Part shown: one piece after another, positions 29,985 through 41,510 of the stretch
How the letters are laid out: every line of letters begins with the position of its first letter
How positions within the stretch are numbered: position 1 is the first letter of the stretch
Assembly (NCBI GenBank): GCA_014529385.2
Contig: CM043965.1
Coordinates: forward strand, 64,238,933-64,302,932
Direction: 5' to 3'
Length of the DNA: 64,000 bases
Source of the DNA: Adiantum capillus-veneris
Taxonomy: Eukaryota > Streptophyta > Polypodiopsida > Polypodiales > Pteridaceae
Notes under the pieces: generated by a model
What the model was told of the DNA's origin: nothing
Databases searched by the model: none
What the model saw: the letters and a program-made list of their open reading frames with translations, nothing else
Made by a program: the position numbers and the translations under genes

Positions 29985-30944
29985 GGTCTCTTTTGGTCAA
30001 GTAAGCCTGCAGAGGAAGAAGATAAAGAAAAGGGCAAAGGAGAAGAAGAAGAACTGGGCTTCTTTGGACGAGTAGCAGGTTTCATACAGAATACCATTGG
30101 GTTTGGCAAGCCCACAGCAAAGCTTTCGGGTTTTCACCTACCCAAGATAACTCTGGAGAGAGCAGACATTGTTGTTGATGTGCTCGTGTCAAATCCGAAC
30201 CCTGTTCCTATACCGCTCATTGACATCAACTACCTCATCGAAAGTGATGGGCGCAAATTGATATCTGGCACAATCCCTGATGCAGGTACTATACATGCCC
30301 ATGGTTCTGAGACTATCAAAATTCCTGTTACTCTCATTTACCAAGACATCAAAGACACATATGATGATATCCATCCTGGTGAGGTTATCCCGTACAAAGT
30401 TAGGGTTGATCTCATCGTGGATGTCCCTGTCCTTGGGAGGCTCACCTTGCCTCTTGAGAAAAATGGAGAGATACCCATTCCTTACAAACCTGATGTTGAT
30501 GTTGAAAGGATTGAATTTGAACACCTCTCATTTGAAGAGACTAATGCATTGTTGCATCTAAAGGTGGAAAACATGAACAAGTTTGATCTGGGGTTGAATA
30601 CTCTTGAATACAGCTTCTCTATGGCAGATGCAACAATTGCAAATGCCTCATTGGGAAAATCAGCCAAGATTGAGCAAAGGGGGGTGAGTACATTAGTGAT
30701 CCCTCTCTCTTTTCGGCCAAAGGATCTTGGCTCAGCCGTCTGGGATGTTATTCGAGGAAGAGGAGCTGGCTACAGCATGGTTGGCAAGCTGGAAGTAGAC
30801 ACACCATTTGGGCCAATGCACCTCCCATTTACAAAGGAAGGTGGCAAAACAAAGCTTAAAAAGAAATCAAGCGCCAGGGGCCTAGGTGACGATGACGATG
30901 ATGCAGACTACTCTGACGAGGTTAGTATTCTGCTTGTAGTTTGA
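29883..30944 (+). CDS. LEA_2 (LEA14-type) late embryogenesis abundant protein with two WHy-like domains
   Basis: 353 codons in one open frame. Group-2 LEA proteins of this type are cytosolic stress and desiccation proteins; the molecular activity is unsettled. Residues 1-36 are three 12-residue repeats; 37-60 is a charged linker with FFGRVAGFIQ. The first LEA_2/WHy domain (about 75-195) contains LERADIVVDVLVSNPNPVPI, LIDINYLIESDGR and LIVDVPVLGRLTLPLEK; the second (about 205-315) contains VENMNKFDLGLNTLEYSF and DTPFGPMHLPF. An acidic tail DDDDDADYSDE ends it. From memory this is the architecture of Arabidopsis At2g44060 (about 325 residues). Any of the ATGs at 29883, 29919 or 29955 could start translation. 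GAG|GTTAGT at 30918-30926 looks like a 5' splice site, so the last residues may come from a later exon. Confidence 0.93.
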   Translation: MAEGTEIQERVSMAEGADIQDRVSMAEGAEIQDRGLFWSSKPAEEEDKEKGKGEEEELGFFGRVAGFIQNTIGFGKPTAKLSGFHLPKITLERADIVVDVLVSNPNPVPIPLIDINYLIESDGRKLISGTIPDAGTIHAHGSETIKIPVTLIYQDIKDTYDDIHPGEVIPYKVRVDLIVDVPVLGRLTLPLEKNGEIPIPYKPDVDVERIEFEHLSFEETNALLHLKVENMNKFDLGLNTLEYSFSMADATIANASLGKSAKIEQRGVSTLVIPLSFRPKDLGSAVWDVIRGRGAGYSMVGKLEVDTPFGPMHLPFTKEGGKTKLKKKSSARGLGDDDDDADYSDEVSILLVV

Positions 30945-30978
30945 ACTCGATATGCAGAATTTTTTGAAATGTGTGTAG
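30921..30978 (+). other. Possible 58-bp terminal intron of the LEA_2 gene
   Basis: GTTAGT at 30921 and TGTGTGTAG ending at 30978 could bound an intron. Splicing would give a final exon GAGCATGAGTGA (30979-30990) and an acidic end EEHE, in keeping with the acidic tail, in place of the hydrophobic VSILLVV read through. 58 bp is short for a plant intron, so a longer intron is also possible. Confidence 0.35.
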
Positions 30979-30990
30979 GAGCATGAGTGA

Positions 30991-31795
30991 TGTACCATCA
31001 TGTCTCATTTTTTTTTGGCATAGTTGTGTAAACTGCCCAAAGTGTTATTGTCTTTACTGCTGTTTTGGTAAAGGCAATCAGTGGTCCTTGGAAAGGACCT
31101 TCGTATATCGAGTCTTTATGATGACAAACAGTACATTCATTTTTAAGTAAATAAGTCTGCATTTCTTGACCAGAACTGTACATCAGGGCCTATCGGGAGG
31201 GAGGAGCGGTAGCTTTACCACCGCTTTTCTGGATTTAGAAGGCATATCAGCTGTTGAAATTAATGATTTTTACAACTAGGCTTCCATTTGACAGCTTATA
31301 GCACTGGTGGGAGGATTGAGTCTTTACCCTTACGTCTAGAAGCCAAGGCTTCAGTGGACAAACAAAGTGTGTACATGTTGGTATCACCTTTATGCAGGTT
31401 TTAAAATTGAAGCCCATGATCTAGTGGTGGTTTGCACGCTTTAGATTTAACAGTCATTGCCCTTTTATTAGATTTCTTTATGAGCTGTACCAAGTCTCCT
31501 TAGACCTTGCAAAGGACAAGTTCCAAAAGAAATGCTGCTTAAGCCTTGAGGAGCAATCAGAGGTAGAAGTGACTATGAAGATCCTTCGACATGAGGTTTT
31601 GTAAACAAGGCACTCCACCAATGTGTAGCATTGTCTGTGAGAAAATCTGAAGCATGAGAAATCGTGGGTTTTTCTATGTAATTGACAATAGAGTAAACAT
31701 TGTAAGACAACTAAAGGAACTAATGGGGTTTCTTTCTATCTCAAACCATAGAGGAAGGTAAAGATTACGGTGGACCCACTATATGTGAGAGTCTT
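30991..31795. other. LEA_2 3' flank, no gene seen
   Basis: About 800 bp without a convincing frame on either strand. It probably holds the 3' untranslated region; I could not place a poly(A) signal with confidence. Sequence resembling the leader of the next Gypsy element begins near 31800. Confidence 0.5.
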
Positions 31796-31955
31796 TAGTC
31801 GAAGGGGAGGGGGCAACCTTGTAACAGACTTGGACACTCCAAGTCAAGAATCAACCGCGACAACGCCAAATAACCACTTCAAAACAATTCACAGATCACA
31901 ATAGATTTGCACTAGCCCGGCGGAGTTCTGTGCCTAGAGATATTGGCCCCAAAGA
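31796..31955 (-). mobile_element. Gypsy-2 leader-like sequence beyond the LTR
   Basis: Reads like 39900-39965, the leader side of the other Gypsy-2 LTR. Both contain a GGCCCC...GGCGCCCCTTTCGGTATTTC stretch, which on the minus strand gives GGGGCGCC followed by GGGGCC, loosely like a tRNA-Lys type primer site. A leader after what should be a 3' LTR suggests a tandem or recombined element. Confidence 0.45.
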
Positions 31956-32355
31956 CTGGCGCCCCTTTCGGTATTTCTTTTTGTATTAATCAATTCAAAG
32001 TACAAGAGAGTGGGTCGGGATTCACTCTCAGACTCTGCGTCCAGATGCTCTAAGAAGTGAGGCCCTCACCACTAATTTAAAGGTTACAAGGGATGCCCAA
32101 AAGCAGAGCCCCAAAAGCTTTTAAAATCAAAAGCATCAGTTCTCTCTCTCTCTTAGAGAGTCTTTTTCTCTTTTTTTATTAAAAAAAAGCAAAATTCGCG
32201 TCTCTCATCATTTTCCTTTTTTTTAAATTTTTTTAATAGCCTTCTGCGATTTCCGGAAATTAGGGTTTTTGGCAAAAATTAGGGTTTGCAAGAATTTTAG
32301 GGTTTCTGGCAGAAATTAGGGTTTCTGCTGTCCGCCACGTCATCACTTTGTGACA
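31956..32355 (-). repeat. Gypsy-2b 3' LTR
   Basis: The minus-strand start TGTCACAAAGTG at 32355 directly follows a purine tract (GAGGGGGGTA). The far end is set only approximately, by the CCGAAAGGGGCGCC motif shared with 39990. It contains a four-unit array of telomere-like boxes (32260-32324) and a CT-rich stretch near 32140. Confidence 0.65.
32260..32324. repeat. Four telobox (TTAGGGTTT) units with ~19-bp spacing
   Basis: TTAGGGTTT at 32260, 32279, 32297 and 32316, separated by GCAAAAA-, GCAAGAA- and GGCAGAAA-like spacers. The opposite strand reads AAACCCTAA, the plant telo-box bound by TRB proteins. It lies within the first 100 bp of the LTR, upstream of any promoter. Confidence 0.85.
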
Positions 32356-32370
32356 TACCCCCCTCTTGAA
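32356..32370 (-). other. Gypsy-2b polypurine tract
   Basis: TCAAGAGGGGGGTA on the minus strand abuts the LTR start TGTCACA. Confidence 0.75.
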
Positions 32371-32490
32371 AGCATTGTAATCGACCGCGATTACGCTTGC
32401 AAAACCGACAAAAGCCATAAACCGTCTTAGCAGACATTGACTGTTAGTACCTACGTACTAGGAACACACATCTAGCACATGTACAAAATC

Positions 32491-32551
32491 GACAGTCACA
32501 TCACACGACATCACAGGACATCACCAGACATCACAGGACATCACATGACAT
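32491..32551. repeat. Short tandem repeat of GACATCACAG-like decamers
   Basis: Five to six 10-11 bp units (CACACGACAT, CACAGGACAT, CACCAGACAT and so on) between the polypurine tract and the Gypsy-2b chromodomain. Confidence 0.75.
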
Positions 32552-33004
32552 TCAACATTCATTCGGATCTTAGACCATGATTTATCGACAATGTAGTTAG
32601 CAATCACATCTAGGTCCAATCGGGACCTCATCGATGTCCGATTGACTAACCCCTATTGCAACCATGTCTATTTGAGATTAAACAGACCAAAATGCTGCAG
32701 TCATTTCGTCTATCACTTCCTACACTCACAAGAAGTCAAGAACAAATCAATATCATAATCAGGAATTCCATTTCATAAAGTCATCCCGCAGAATACTGTC
32801 AGCTCTCAGTATCCCTGAAGCTCAAAGAGACATCAGTGACTTTAGTATCAAAATCGAGGCATCTGTTGACAAAGGAGCGGAGTAACTCCCCTCTTGTGCA
32901 TCCCACTGCACCGTATCTTCGGCCAAGCTGAGTTTCTGGGTTCCGTTTGGAGTAGACTATGCTAAACCAAAACATCGAGGTAAAGTTTCACAATCCGAGG
33001 AGTA

Positions 33005-35570
33005 TCTACTAGGTCCTCCTCCTCCATCCACTTCGCATCAAATGCAGGAAAGTTCTTGAACTTAACCAAGAACCGCCTTCAGACTTTACCTTTCTTCGTA
33101 TCATTATGTGCCAAAATCTATTCAGGAACAAGGATCTCCTCATTTTCTTCCACTGCGGGTTGCTCATCAGGCTCTGCTCCCCATCATCAGGCACATCACC
33201 CTTAACAGGGTTCAAAAGACTCACATGCAATGCATTATGAATCCTCCAAGTATCTGGCAGTTTCAATCGGAAGGAGACATCATTTATCTTGTCGGTGATT
33301 TGGAAAGGTCTGTAGTATCACATACTAAGCTTTGGAAAAAGCCTCTCCTTTCCCTTTTTTCTTTCTTAGGCGTGCCTTCTCAAAAGTAAGAGCACCCAAT
33401 CATCCTCCTTCAATTTCAAGTCGCGACGATAGCGATCCGCTGCCTTTTTCTGTCGTTCTTGAGACTCCTTCAAAGTCTCGCGAACCTTGGCAAAAGCCGT
33501 ATCCAAATCTCGCGAATATTCATCCGCTTCAAATATCTAATCTTTCGTGCTCAGAAAAGATGGAACCTTCGCAGCACTTTCAACAATCTCACATGGCGTC
33601 ATCCCCGTCGAAGAGTGTATCGTGTTATTATAGGCAAATTCCACCAAAGGTAAGTTCTTTTCCCATTGAGTCTTTTGATCCGAGATACAAGACTTCAATA
33701 AATCTAAAATCACTGAATTGGCAATCTCAAATTGCCCGTCAGTCTGCAAGTGGAACGATGACGAGAACTGCAACTGCGTGCCAATGTTCTCCCAAATTGC
33801 CTTCCAAAACAAACTCATAAATCTGGGGTCTCTATCGGAGACAATCGTCTCAGACGTGCCATGTAATCAGGATCATTCTGTGTTCTCGGGAGATCAAAAA
33901 TGAAATCCATTGCAATACTTTCCCAGGGGTGGGTGGGTATAGGTAAAGGCTGTAACAATCCCTGTGCCTTATGCCTGTCAAACTTGACCTTCTGGCATAC
34001 CAAGCAACTGCGCACAAACTCTTCCACATCCTTTTTGAGTCTCGGCCCAAAGAAGTATCTCTCTACCCCCTTCATGGTGGTAGCAATGCTGCGGTGACCC
34101 ATAAAAGGTGGACAGTGGCATTCAGTCATAACCTTATCCCTCAACGGTTGTGTAACGCACAACATAGTCTTTTTCATCAAGTAGCCTTCCCGAAGGGAGT
34201 ATCCAGCTACTGTCTCCCCATCCCGTAGCCGTGTGAAAATATCTGCAAAATCTGTATTTGTGGCATACTGATCGACCGTATCCTCAAAGCTCCTATGATG
34301 TATTGCGGAAATAGCCAGAACCAACGGTTTCCGAGACAAAGCATCTGCCACCACATTCTTCTGTCCCTGCACATGGACAATCTGGAAGTGGAACTGTGAC
34401 AAGGTGTTCGCCTACCGCATCTGCTTTTCCGAAAGCTGCTTCTGTGACAAGAAGTAGCGCAAACTCTGATGGTCTGTAAAGACAGTGAAATCCGCTCCGA
34501 GTAGATAATGCCGCCACTGAGTAAGAGCATGGATAACCGCCAAAAGCTCTTTCTCATAGATCTGTGCTGTCATTTCCGGCCTAGAGAACAAACGGCTCTC
34601 GTAAGCTATGACATGGCCTTCTTGCATCAAGACCGTACCCAGACTACGACCACAAGCATCACAATATACTTCAAATGACTTCTGCAAGTCCGGCAAAGTC
34701 AAAATAGGTCCTGTAGTCAATTTTTATTTCAATGTCCGAAAGGCAGTCACCTCTGTGGGTCCCCACGAAAAAGGTACTCCTTTCTGAGTCAAGGTATGCA
34801 AAGGGGAAGCAACCTCTGCAAACTTTCGTATGAACTGCCTGTAGTACGAACACAGTCCCAAGAAGCTTCTAACTTCATGGACATTCCTCAAATCGGGCCA
34901 ATCACGGATAGTCTCTATCTTGGTCGGGTTCATTTGCACTCCTGCTGCTGACACAATGTGTCCCAAAAAAAAAAGTATCTCTGGTAGGAAAAATTCACTT
35001 TTCTTTGCATTAATCACTAATGTGTGATCTCGTAATGCCTGAAAGATTTGAAGCAGATGATCTCTGTGTTTTGGCTCATTCTTGGAGAAAACAATGATGT
35101 CGTCAAAGAAAGTGCCAACAAATAGCCTGTACTCTCGAAAAATCCTGTCCATCATCTAGTTAAATGTCGCAGGAGCATTGGTTAAGCCAAAAGGCATCAC
35201 CAAAAACTCAAATAACCCAAAAGTCGTCCGAATAGTTGTCTTGTAGACATCTCCTGGCGCTATCCTGATCTGATGATATCCACTCTTCAAGTCAATCCTG
35301 CTAAAGCACGAGGATCCCTGTAACCTGTCGAGTATATCATCGATCCTAGGAATCGGAAATCTGTTCTTGATGGTGATTTCGTTGAGAGCTATAATCGATG
35401 CACATTCTCCAAGATCCGTCTTTCTTCAAAACCAACAACACTGGAGAGCAATACGGTGAAGTACTAGGCTGGACAAGACCCTTTTCCAAGAGGTCTTTCA
35501 CTGGGTTCATAATCTTTTCATTCTATACTCGGCTCACACGGTAAGGTGGCCGATTCGGTGGCGTGCTTCC
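33005..35570 (-). pseudogene. Gypsy-2b pol fragment (RT, RNase H, integrase, chromodomain)
   Basis: On the minus strand: TPPNRPPYRVSRV at 35555, RT start LLEKGLVQPSTSPYCSPVLL, broken RT, FFDD box near 35100, RT thumb (FFLGHIVSAAGVQMNPTK), RNase H (FEVYCDACGRSLGTVLMQ, FTDHQSLRYFL), integrase (HCPPFMGHRS, CLVCQKVKF, MDFIFDLPRT, VSDRDPRFMS, TDGQFEIAN), and a chromodomain (RRFLVKFKNFPAFDAKW near 33010-33070). Several frameshifts, stops, and a small deletion in the integrase core between the first and second catalytic Asp. Dead copy. Confidence 0.85.
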
Positions 35571-38500
35571 AACATGCCATGATACTTGAAAATATTGCTC
35601 ATAAACAAGCATGCCATCTGATCTGGCTTTATCTTCTTCCTAACAGGAATAAAATGAGCCTGTTTGCTGAATCTGCAAATAATGGTCCAAATACCATCGT
35701 TTCCTGTCTGCGTTCTCGGAAGATCAAAGATAAAATCCATAGCAATACTTTCCCATGGTTTATCTGGAATAGGTAGTGGTTGCAATAGCCTGGTGCCTTT
35801 TGCCTGTCAAACTTGACCTTTTGGCATATTAGGCATTCTCGCACAAAGGCATCCACATCCCTTCTCAATGTAGGCCAATAGAAGAATGTCTCAACCGCTT
35901 TAACTGTAGCATCGATACCACGATGCCCTGCATACGGTGGGACATGACTCTCTTCCATAACTTTGCGTCGCAATGGCTTTGTGACACACAATCTGCCATG
36001 CATCATCATGAACCCGTCTTTAAGAAGATAGTGTTCATGACGTTGTACATCCATTAGTTGCTCGAAGACCCTTGCAAAATCTTCATCATTTTCATACTGT
36101 TCTCTCATATCATCAAGTTCATGATGATAAGGAATTGACACAACTGAAATTTGTGGCTTCCTTGACAAGGCATCAGCCACAACGTTCTTCTTGCCTTCCA
36201 CATGCACAATCTGAAAATGGAACATGGACAAGATATTTGCCCATCGCATATGCTTCTCAGATAACTTTGTTTGTGTCAAGAAGTATCGCAAGGTCTGATG
36301 GTCCATTTGGACAACGAAATCTGCACCTAGCAGGTAGTGTTTCCAACTTAAGAGCGCATGAATCACAGCCAGTAACTCTTTCTCATAGACCTGCATGGTC
36401 ATCTCTGGCCCTTGCAAAATTATGCTCTCATAGGCTACTACCCTGCCATCTTGCATTAGCACTGCACCAATGCTACTACGACAGGCATCACACTGGACCA
36501 CAAATGACTTCCTAAGATCTGGCAACACAATGACTGGATCTGAAGTCATCTTTTCCTTTAAGAGATTAAAAGATGAAATCTCTTTTTGTGTCCATCTAAA
36601 AGTGATTGCCTTCTTTTGAAGAGCATGTAAAGGTGAAGCAATCTCAACGAAATTTCGGATAAACCTTCTGTAATAGGAGCATAGTCCCAAAAAGCTTCGG
36701 ACATCATGCACCGTCTTCAAATTTGGCCATGACTTAATCGCTTCAACTTTTGCAGGATCCATTCTGACACCATCCTTTGAGACAATGTGTCCCAGAAAGT
36801 GAATCTCTTCCAGAAAAAACTCACTTTTCTTTGCATTGATGAGCAACCTATGACTGCGTAGCTCTTTGAACACAATGGCCAAGTGATGCCTATGCTCCTC
36901 TTCATTCTTTGAGTAGACTATCATGTCATCAAAGAATGTACCAACAAACTGCTGGTGTGGACGGAAAATTCTGTCCATCATCCTATTGAACGTAGCAGGA
37001 GCATTTGTGAGACCAAAGGGCATCACTAAAAATTCGTAAAGGCCAAACGTCGTTCTAAAAGCAGTCTTGTGCACATCCTCTGATCTAATGCGAATCTGAT
37101 GGTACCCACTCTTTAGATCTATCCTGCTAAACATAGCTGCTCCTTCTAATTTGTCCATAATATCATCAATTCTAGGTATAGGGAACCTATTCTTGATGGT
37201 ATTCTTGTTCAGTGCACGGTAGTCGATGCACATACGCCATGAGCCATCCTTTTTCTGCACCAACAACACTGGAGAACAGAATGGAGATGAACTGGGCTGA
37301 ATCAGCCCCTTTTCTAACAGCTCCTGTACTTGGCCCATTATCTCTTACTGCTGAGCCGCACTAACCCTGTACGGAGGCTTATTTGGTGGGCTACTGCCTG
37401 GCACCAAATCTATCGCATGGTCCTCGGGTCTCTCTGGCGGTAATTGAGACGGTAATGAATCGGAAAAACAGTCACTATACTGTTGTAAAAACATTGACCT
37501 TTCTTTATCTAGCATAGATAAATTTGATTCATCACAATCTGACACTTCACGTGCAAAAACCAAGTACGCAGAAAGATGCTTTTTCATTACAGAAGTAATA
37601 GCAGAAGCTGATACATTAGGAATAGACTCCCCTTTAAGCTTTACATCCAGAATGTGAGTCTTTCCCCTGCTCTGTACAATGATCTTTTTGTTGTAGGCAT
37701 CCATGATTCCCTGTACACGAAACAACCAAGGAATACCTAACAACACATCACATCCATCCAGTGGCATGATGTAAAATTCTTCAGCATCTACATAGGACTA
37801 GATATGTAGACGCAACTTTCCAATGATGGGTGTCACAGCCTCTGTATGGCCAGGACATGCCAAACCTGCCTCTGCTGTATACCCCATCTCTTCAGGTCTG
37901 ATTCCCAACTTTGAAGCCAATTCTGGGGAAATGAAGTTGGCTTTGGCACCTGGATCAAAGAAGATAAGCACTGTTTGATCCGACCTTTCTCCATGCTGTG
38001 CAAAGCTCACTTGTATCTGAATTTGGCTTATCGCCCACCATATCTGGCACTAGACCAGCCATGGGCTTCTTTCCTTTCTTGTCTTCCTTGTCATCAGAAT
38101 CAGCTGGCCTTTTCTTTGTAGGACAGTTGTAAGCAATGTGGCCAGGCTGCTCACATATAAAGCATTTGTTCTCTGTCCTCAGGACCTTCTTTTGCTCTTC
38201 TGACTTGCGAGGAAAACGTCTTTTCCATTTCTTTGCTGGTCCTTTTTCTGATTCAGCCGTAGCTTTGTCTTTCCCTGCGTTGGCCGACTCCTGAGTCCCT
38301 TTAGGAGCCTCATTGGGAACGTGCTTCTTGGCTGAATTTTTCTTGCCTGATCTTGCCTTGACGCCAGTGTTAAATTCACAATCTTCTCCCTTGAGCAAAC
38401 CATTGCGAGTGTTTGCTACCTTGATGAGCTGCGTCAAAGTAGTGACTTTTGTCTTCGTGCAGTATTTTCTCAATCCTTTGGGTAGGCCACAACAGTATTT

Positions 38501-39721
38501 TTCAATCTGTTCTGTCAATGGCACAAACCTATAGGAAGTTACTGGAAGTAGAGCTTTCCAAAACTTCCGATTGTAATCATCCAGATTTCTGCAAGTGGCA
38601 GCATTAAGCTGGTGCCATTTTGTCATGACATCTGCTTCAAAGTCATCAGATAACCATGCTGCTCCAAAAATCTGCTTGAAGTAAATCCATGTGGACGGAG
38701 CTTGCCCTTGAAGCAATAAAGTTGTCCACCATTGTTCCGCATTCCTTGTCAAGAAAGTGGCTGCCTTGCGGACCTTTGAAGCCTCTGTAAAGTTTCCCCC
38801 TGCATAGGCCTTGTCAAACTGCTGGAGGAATGAGAGAGCCTTCTTCCTGTCATCAAACCCTGTAAAGGTCGTGAATGACACACCTTTGCCACCTTCTTTG
38901 TACGGAGTTGGCCTCTCCAGCGGCGTTAAATTGTCATATGGAAGTGACTGAAACATGGGAACACTATTAGGATTCATTTGTGTTCTTTGGCCGCTATTAA
39001 CTTGACTTGGAAATGCCATATTTGGCTGCTGATTTGTAATTCCAGCCATACCAAAATTTGCCTGTGGCATCCCAAATTGGCCCTGAGTGCTCTGAAATCC
39101 TGGTTGCATACCCATGACACTGTACATGGGGTTAGGCATCATCGTTTGAGCACCCCCGAACACTGTTCCTGGCGTATAAAACTGATTTCTAGGTGCATGA
39201 CCAGCCATGCTCTGGAATACGGATCCACCTCCAAAATAGCCAGGGTGTACTGAAGGTGGTGGGAAGACTTGTTGCATAGCCTGTAAGTTGCTTCCTTGCC
39301 CATTAGAACCAGCTATAGGCTGCTGAAAGGTGGCGGGCTGAATTGGTACAGCTTGAAAGACTGGCATCTCAGCCACCTGTTCTTGCACCTTAGGCATAGG
39401 TTGTGGAGACTGCATAATCTCCGTCAAGTGTACAGGTGTTTCCATTGACTGTGCGGTATGAATCACTTGTGCTCGAGCCTTAATAGGCTTTTGAATATGA
39501 TCTAGTGACCCAACTTGCTGAGACGGAACAGGAGGTTGCAGAAAGGCTAAAAACCTCGGATTCTGCATCACTTGTGTGAACATAGCCACAACAGTAGCCA
39601 ACTGGGTCCTGAATATATCGTCATCTGTCTGTGGTGGTCTTGAGGACTCACCCACTTCATGTGTCTGTTGACCCTATGAAGAGGAAACCTCTTCAGTCAC
39701 ATCATCTGGTCTGTCAGCCAT
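35571..39721 (-). pseudogene. Gypsy-2a gag-pol
   Basis: Minus strand from MADRPDD (ATG at 39719-39721). An in-frame stop lies near 39676, then a long open gag (566 codons) with a Met/Gln/Pro-rich N-terminus, the capsid core GKGVSFTTFTGFDDRKKALS and knuckle CFICEQPGHIAYNCP. A one-base frameshift near 37985 precedes the protease (FFDPGAKANFIS; DPG for DSG), with a stop near 37798 and another before EIMGQVQELLEKG (37338). Then RT with FFDD, a full RNase H (CDACRSSIGAVLMQ), and integrase through CLICQKVKF and MDFIFDLPRT. It ends at IFKYHGM (~35575), before the second catalytic Asp, joined to Gypsy-2b. Only a handful of lesions, so it is fairly young. Confidence 0.88.
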
Positions 39722-39989
39722 AATTGCTATTCCCTGTGTCTTCAAGCCCAATCTGACCAAGTCTCACTTCTATGGGAAAAAAGTGATTTAATCCCGTCGA
39801 TGGAACCATGAAACCGGCCTGTTCAATCCAAAAAGGGCGGTAGACTTTACTTTAAACCTTGATTTAGCTTTCACCCATTATTAGTCGTCTATTTTACCTG
39901 TACTTTCAAGACACAACAAAGGGGAGAGGGATACAGGCTGCTAGATTGCACCTGTATGAGTAGACGGACACCAGATTGGCCCCTAACTT
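39722..39989 (-). mobile_element. Gypsy-2a leader with possible primer-binding site
   Basis: Untranslated sequence between gag and the LTR. On the minus strand GGCGCCTAAGTTAGGGGCC at about 39966-39985 resembles a tRNA-Lys type primer complement, unlike the tRNA-iMet site of the other elements in this window. The match is imperfect. Confidence 0.5.
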
Positions 39990-41281
39990 AGGCGCCCCTT
40001 TCGGTATTTCTTTATTGTTAAAAAGAGGGAATAAACGCTGAGGTTCCCTACAAGCTGCCCCGCACAAACTCGGCTGAATTTCCAGTGTTCCAGCCCGATT
40101 TCGGCAGCATAACTGTACTAGAACCCTTCACGGTCAGTATTCCCACGCATTGAATGACTTTCCCGACGCATACGGGCACTTTGCAAAACCTGGCGAGAAT
40201 CTGCAGCACGCTGAATTCTCTGTTTTCAGCCCTGAAAATGCGCCAGATCACTTGTATAGCGGTCCCCTTGCATCCCCGAACCTCCTGGGGGTATTAGGGT
40301 CCGTTTAGGGCCAAAACCCTAAACCTGCAAAAATACACAGCAGGCTGTAATTTACTGTTTCAGGCTCCGTTTCGCGTGCCGGTCGCATCCGTAGCAAGTC
40401 CTCGAGCTCCCGCACCTGTAGGGCTACTTGCCCTTTGAATCGGACGAGATTTCTGGCGTGAAACCTCTCCGGTCACCTGTACCTGCGGGGGGATTAGCCG
40501 CTAGCTAATCCAGTACCTGTGCAAGAGGCTCTTGCCTCGGCAATCGCGCATGAACCCACACAACTGTACATTGGTCAAATGAAGAGCCCACTAGAGGGGC
40601 ATAACATACTGCCAAAGGGGAGAGAGAGGGCAGTGCGTAGCGTGCAGGGCATCACTCCTGGCACCGCACTGTGCATAAGAGGGAAAGCAAGCACTCCATA
40701 GCTCTTAACCTGTGACAAATCTGAAAATGAGGCTCTCTCCCTCCTAAATTCAGCGCCACTTCTTGTTGCATGAGGCAAGTGCACTAGAAGGTGCCACTTG
40801 GCACATTTATAAGCATTTTCCCGTTTCGGGGTTGTCGTCTAAAAATATCCCAACCGGTTGCCCAGTTGACTTCACGGCAGAGTAAGAAAATGTTCCCCTT
40901 GTCATTCCGGAGGTAATGACGTCAACACATTTTCAGGTCCCAAAATAGCAGTTCCCTAAATTTTAGGAGATGCTGCCATTGTATCTTTCTAGGTCATCCG
41001 ACCCTCTTTGTACACTGCGGCCACATCTAGAACTGAAATGTAGCCTCTGTAGCAAAGGATTCCACTTTGGCTAGTCAATGACCCCACTTGGCTAACCATA
41101 GTCCTTGTCCAACCTTAGTGCTCTCTTGCCCTCAGGCCTCGACTCCCTCTGGACAGTTCCACACTAGCTATGCAATGCAGGGCAGTTAGATTTCCCGAGG
41201 GGTGTTTCCAAAAAGTGAAAGTAAATAGATAATAAGAAAGAAATCAACAAAAAGGATAGATAGTAGTCACACGCTGGTGAC
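39990..41281 (-). repeat. Probable Gypsy-2a 5' LTR
   Basis: Placed between the primer-site motif at 39985 and TGTCACCAGCG (minus strand) at 41281, which resembles the Gypsy-2b LTR start TGTCACAAAG. It contains a telomere-like TTTAGGG / AAACCCTAAACC cluster at 40293-40326. No matching 3' partner is present, because the element is truncated. Boundaries are inferred. Confidence 0.5.
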
Positions 41282-41289
41282 AGCACCTC

Positions 41290-41510
41290 AGGCATCCTAG
41301 CGTTTTCTCAAGAGAAGACCAGCGTTTTCAAGATCAGCCTTAGCCTCGCGAGAACCCGCAACACTTGTTGCAGATCCTCGCCGTCACGACCCTAGCACCC
41401 AGATCAGCCTAGCGTTTTCAGTTTTCAGCACAACCAGCCAGCGTTTTGCAGATTCAGCCCAAATCAGCCAGCGTTTTCTGTTTTCAGCCATTGACAGTCA
41501 GCGTTTTTGC
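41290..41510. repeat. Degenerate repeats of CAGCGTTTTCAG
   Basis: The core CAGCGTTTT or AGCGTTTTC recurs at least six times (41301, 41321, 41412, 41439, 41469, 41500), separated by AGATCAGCC-like spacers at irregular 20-80 bp intervals. A (CGT)n run follows at 41617-41650. Confidence 0.75.

Noticed and set aside
29614-30000. 128-codon minus-strand frame opposite the LEA_2 start
   Set aside because: Its repeats mirror the 36-bp units on the other strand, with a CA tract in the middle. The plus-strand LEA_2 frame is the real one.
32491-32551. Short direct repeats resembling a small CRISPR array
   Set aside because: Units are contiguous 10-11-mers without unique spacers, inside a plant retroelement. 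A simple tandem repeat fits.
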